From: Candidatus Aminicenantota bacterium
GTDB taxonomy: Bacteria; Acidobacteriota; Aminicenantia; Aminicenantales; Aminicenantaceae
DNA: 8,016 nt
Direction: 5' to 3'
NCBI GenBank assembly: GCA_030615975.1
Contig: JAUWYH010000061.1
Span: 1 to 8,016 of the forward strand
How positions within the stretch are numbered: position 1 is the first letter of the stretch; each line of letters starts with the position of its first letter. A model generated the notes under the pieces. That model did no database searches and was not told the DNA's origin. It saw only the letters and a program-made list of their open reading frames with translations. The translations under genes and the position numbers were made by a program. Shown here one piece after another: positions 6,574 through 8,016 of the stretch.

Positions 6574-8016
6574 TGAATTTTCTCTATCCAATATTTTCTT
6601 TTTCTAATGTGAGAAGGAGGTATACTCAGTTGTTTTCTGTACTTTGCAACAGTTCTACGAGCAATCTTAAAATTCTCCTTAGCCAATATCTCTCCTACTT
6701 GAATATCACTCAGGGGTTGTTTTTTATCCTCATTCTCCACAAGTCTCTTCATCCTTTCTTTGACTCTCAAGGAGGAGATTTCTTCCCCAAAATCTCCAGA
6801 TAAAGCCTTGTGGAAGAAATATTTGAGAGAGAAAACTCCTCGAGAGGTCATGATATATTTGTTGGCAACCACCCTGCCCACAGTGGATTCATGAACGCCA
6901 ATTTCTCGGGCAATCTCCATTAAAGTCAAAGGCTTAATAAATTCAATCCCTTTCTCTATAAAATCTTTTTGCTTTTCAACAATATATTTTGCGACTCTAT
7001 AAACCGTCTTATTCCTTTGGTCCAAGCTCCGCAAAAACCAGAATGCCTTCTTCATCTTCTCTTTCAGATATCTATAGGCTTCAGGATTTTCTTTCGAAGC
7101 TTTAGCCAGAAGCCTTTTATAATAGCCATTAATCCTTAAACGAGGCAGCCCTTCATCATTTAAAGCGATTTTAAGTTCATTGCCCTCTTTTGTAATGATA
7201 ATGTCCGGAATAACATAGTGTGTTTTCTCCTGACTATATTTGCTTCCAGGCGCAGGATCCAAGCCTTTTATAACTTCTATATGATACTTAATAGCCGAAA
7301 TAGTAATGCCAAGCTTTTTTGTAAGCTGAGCATAATCAGACTTTTCTAAAAGAGGTAAATGATGGATAACGATCTTTCGGCTCACTTCATCTTCAATCTG
7401 GAGATAATCCATTTGGGCCAAAAGAGCTTCTTTAAGGGACAGGCTTGCGACACCCACAGGATCAAATCTTTTTATTTTTTCCCTTACCTCATTTATGTTT
7501 TCTATAGAGGCTTTTGTGGCCTCAGCTATCTCTTCTAAAGATACAGTCAGATAACCATCCTCATTAATATTCCCGATGATATACTGAGCAATTTCTCTAT
7601 CATTTCCACTAAAAAAAGTCAGGTTCGCTTGCCAATTCAGATGATCCCAAAGAGAAGGATTTTTAGAGATAATATTCTCTAAAGAAGGCGCTTCTTTTCG
7701 TTCAATAGAAAAGGATCGAAATCCATTATCAAAATATTCCTGAAAATAGGCCTCAAACTCTTCCTCTTCCTTTTGAGCCTCTTTCGGTTCTTTCTCCTCA
7801 GACATTTCTTCCTGTCCCTCAGCCTTCTGTCCTCTTTCCAATTCTTTTTCTCCCATCTCTTCCTCAACCTCAAGCATTGGGTTCTCAGAAAGCTCAGTGT
7901 CAATAATCTCTATAAGGTCTAAATTCGTCAAAGGAAGAAGTTTTATCGCCTGTTGGAGAGCAGGGGCAAGAATCAATTTCTGAACCTGCCTCTGCTCTAA
8001 GCGTAGCTTTAAAACC
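6570..8016 (-). CDS. rpoN: RNA polymerase sigma-54 factor, 5' end outside window
   Basis: Sigma-54 directs RNA polymerase to -24/-12 promoters and needs AAA+ enhancer-binding activators. The frame stays open to the right edge: the codons before the internal TTG at 7976 encode VLKLRLEQRQVQK, followed by LILAPALQQAIKLL, which is the conserved region I start. Only a few N-terminal residues are therefore missing; 481 are visible. Region I (about 1-48) contacts activators. Region II (about 48-95) is strikingly acidic, rich in Glu. The core-binding domain includes FDPVGVASLSLKEALLAQ. The DNA-binding helix-turn-helix is PLTLMEIAREIGVHESTVGR (about 362-381), followed by KYIMTSRGVFSLKYFF. The RpoN box ARRTVAKYRK (about 452-461), which reads the -24 element, is intact. 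The stop at 6570 overlaps a possible GTG start of hpf. Genes usually upstream in related clusters (lptB region) would lie beyond the window. Confidence 0.97.
   Translation of the reverse strand, partial: VLKLRLEQRQVQKLILAPALQQAIKLLPLTNLDLIEIIDTELSENPMLEVEEEMGEKELERGQKAEGQEEMSEEKEPKEAQKEEEEFEAYFQEYFDNGFRSFSIERKEAPSLENIISKNPSLWDHLNWQANLTFFSGNDREIAQYIIGNINEDGYLTVSLEEIAEATKASIENINEVREKIKRFDPVGVASLSLKEALLAQMDYLQIEDEVSRKIVIHHLPLLEKSDYAQLTKKLGITISAIKYHIEVIKGLDPAPGSKYSQEKTHYVIPDIIITKEGNELKIALNDEGLPRLRINGYYKRLLAKASKENPEAYRYLKEKMKKAFWFLRSLDQRNKTVYRVAKYIVEKQKDFIEKGIEFIKPLTLMEIAREIGVHESTVGRVVANKYIMTSRGVFSLKYFFHKALSGDFGEEISSLRVKERMKRLVENEDKKQPLSDIQVGEILAKENFKIARRTVAKYRKQLSIPPSHIRKRKYWIEKIQ

Noticed and set aside
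6215..6803. Open frames on the plus strand opposite hpf and rpoN
   Set aside because: They are antisense shadows of well-conserved genes, show no family motifs, and have low-complexity Phe/Leu/Ser-rich translations caused by the AT-rich opposite strand.
7679..7903. A short minus-strand frame inside rpoN with a Lys/Arg-rich product
   Set aside because: It is an out-of-frame reading of the Glu-rich region II of sigma-54; the basic composition comes from shifted GAA/GAG codons.
7974..7976. TTG at 7976 as the start of rpoN
   Set aside because: The frame continues upstream to the window edge with residues matching the conserved sigma-54 N-terminus, so the gene is simply cut by the window.

Overview
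The window reads as the chromosome of a diderm bacterium with low-to-moderate GC content. The minus strand carries one compact, co-directional cluster in transcription order: rpoN, hpf, ptsN, hprK, rapZ, a mannose-type EIIA gene, ptsH and ptsI. This order resembles the rpoN/PTS clusters known from deltaproteobacteria and acidobacteria-like lineages. HprK together with long-form HPF and RapZ argues against an enterobacterial host. I cannot fix the phylum from sequence alone; an uncultured acidobacteria-like or deltaproteobacteria-like lineage is a guess.

Layout. Positions 2-199 (+) hold the last 65 residues of a cupin resembling type II mannose-6-phosphate isomerase. Positions 229-1557 (+) encode a complete MOFRL-family glycerate 2-kinase. 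A 30-base convergent gap follows. The rest of the window, to 8016, is the minus-strand cluster, read from right to left. It begins with rpoN, whose first few codons lie beyond the window edge, and ends with ptsI. Spacing is tight: four-base GTGA junctions are possible at rpoN/hpf and ptsH/ptsI, ptsN and hprK overlap by 8 bases, and most other gaps are 14-19 bases. The exception is an 88-base AT-rich gap between rapZ and the EIIA gene, which contains two imperfect copies of a 16-base repeat.

How the genes work together. EI takes phosphate from PEP and passes it to HPr at His15. HPr can pass it to two unrelated EIIA proteins, PtsN (fructose/Ntr fold) and a mannose-type EIIA. No EIIB, EIIC or EIID permease gene is visible here, so this looks like a regulatory rather than a transport PTS. 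HPr keeps Ser46, the HprK target. The HprK is a minimal version: the in-frame codon directly before its ATG is a stop, so the usual N-terminal domain is absent, and the catalytic His of the family appears to be Ser. RapZ, sigma-54 and the hibernation factor tie the module to cell-envelope precursor control, nitrogen/stress transcription and ribosome dormancy.

No RNA genes, CRISPR arrays, insertion sequences or phage genes were seen. The system is a known type of cluster with some unusual catalytic residues, not an evident new system.
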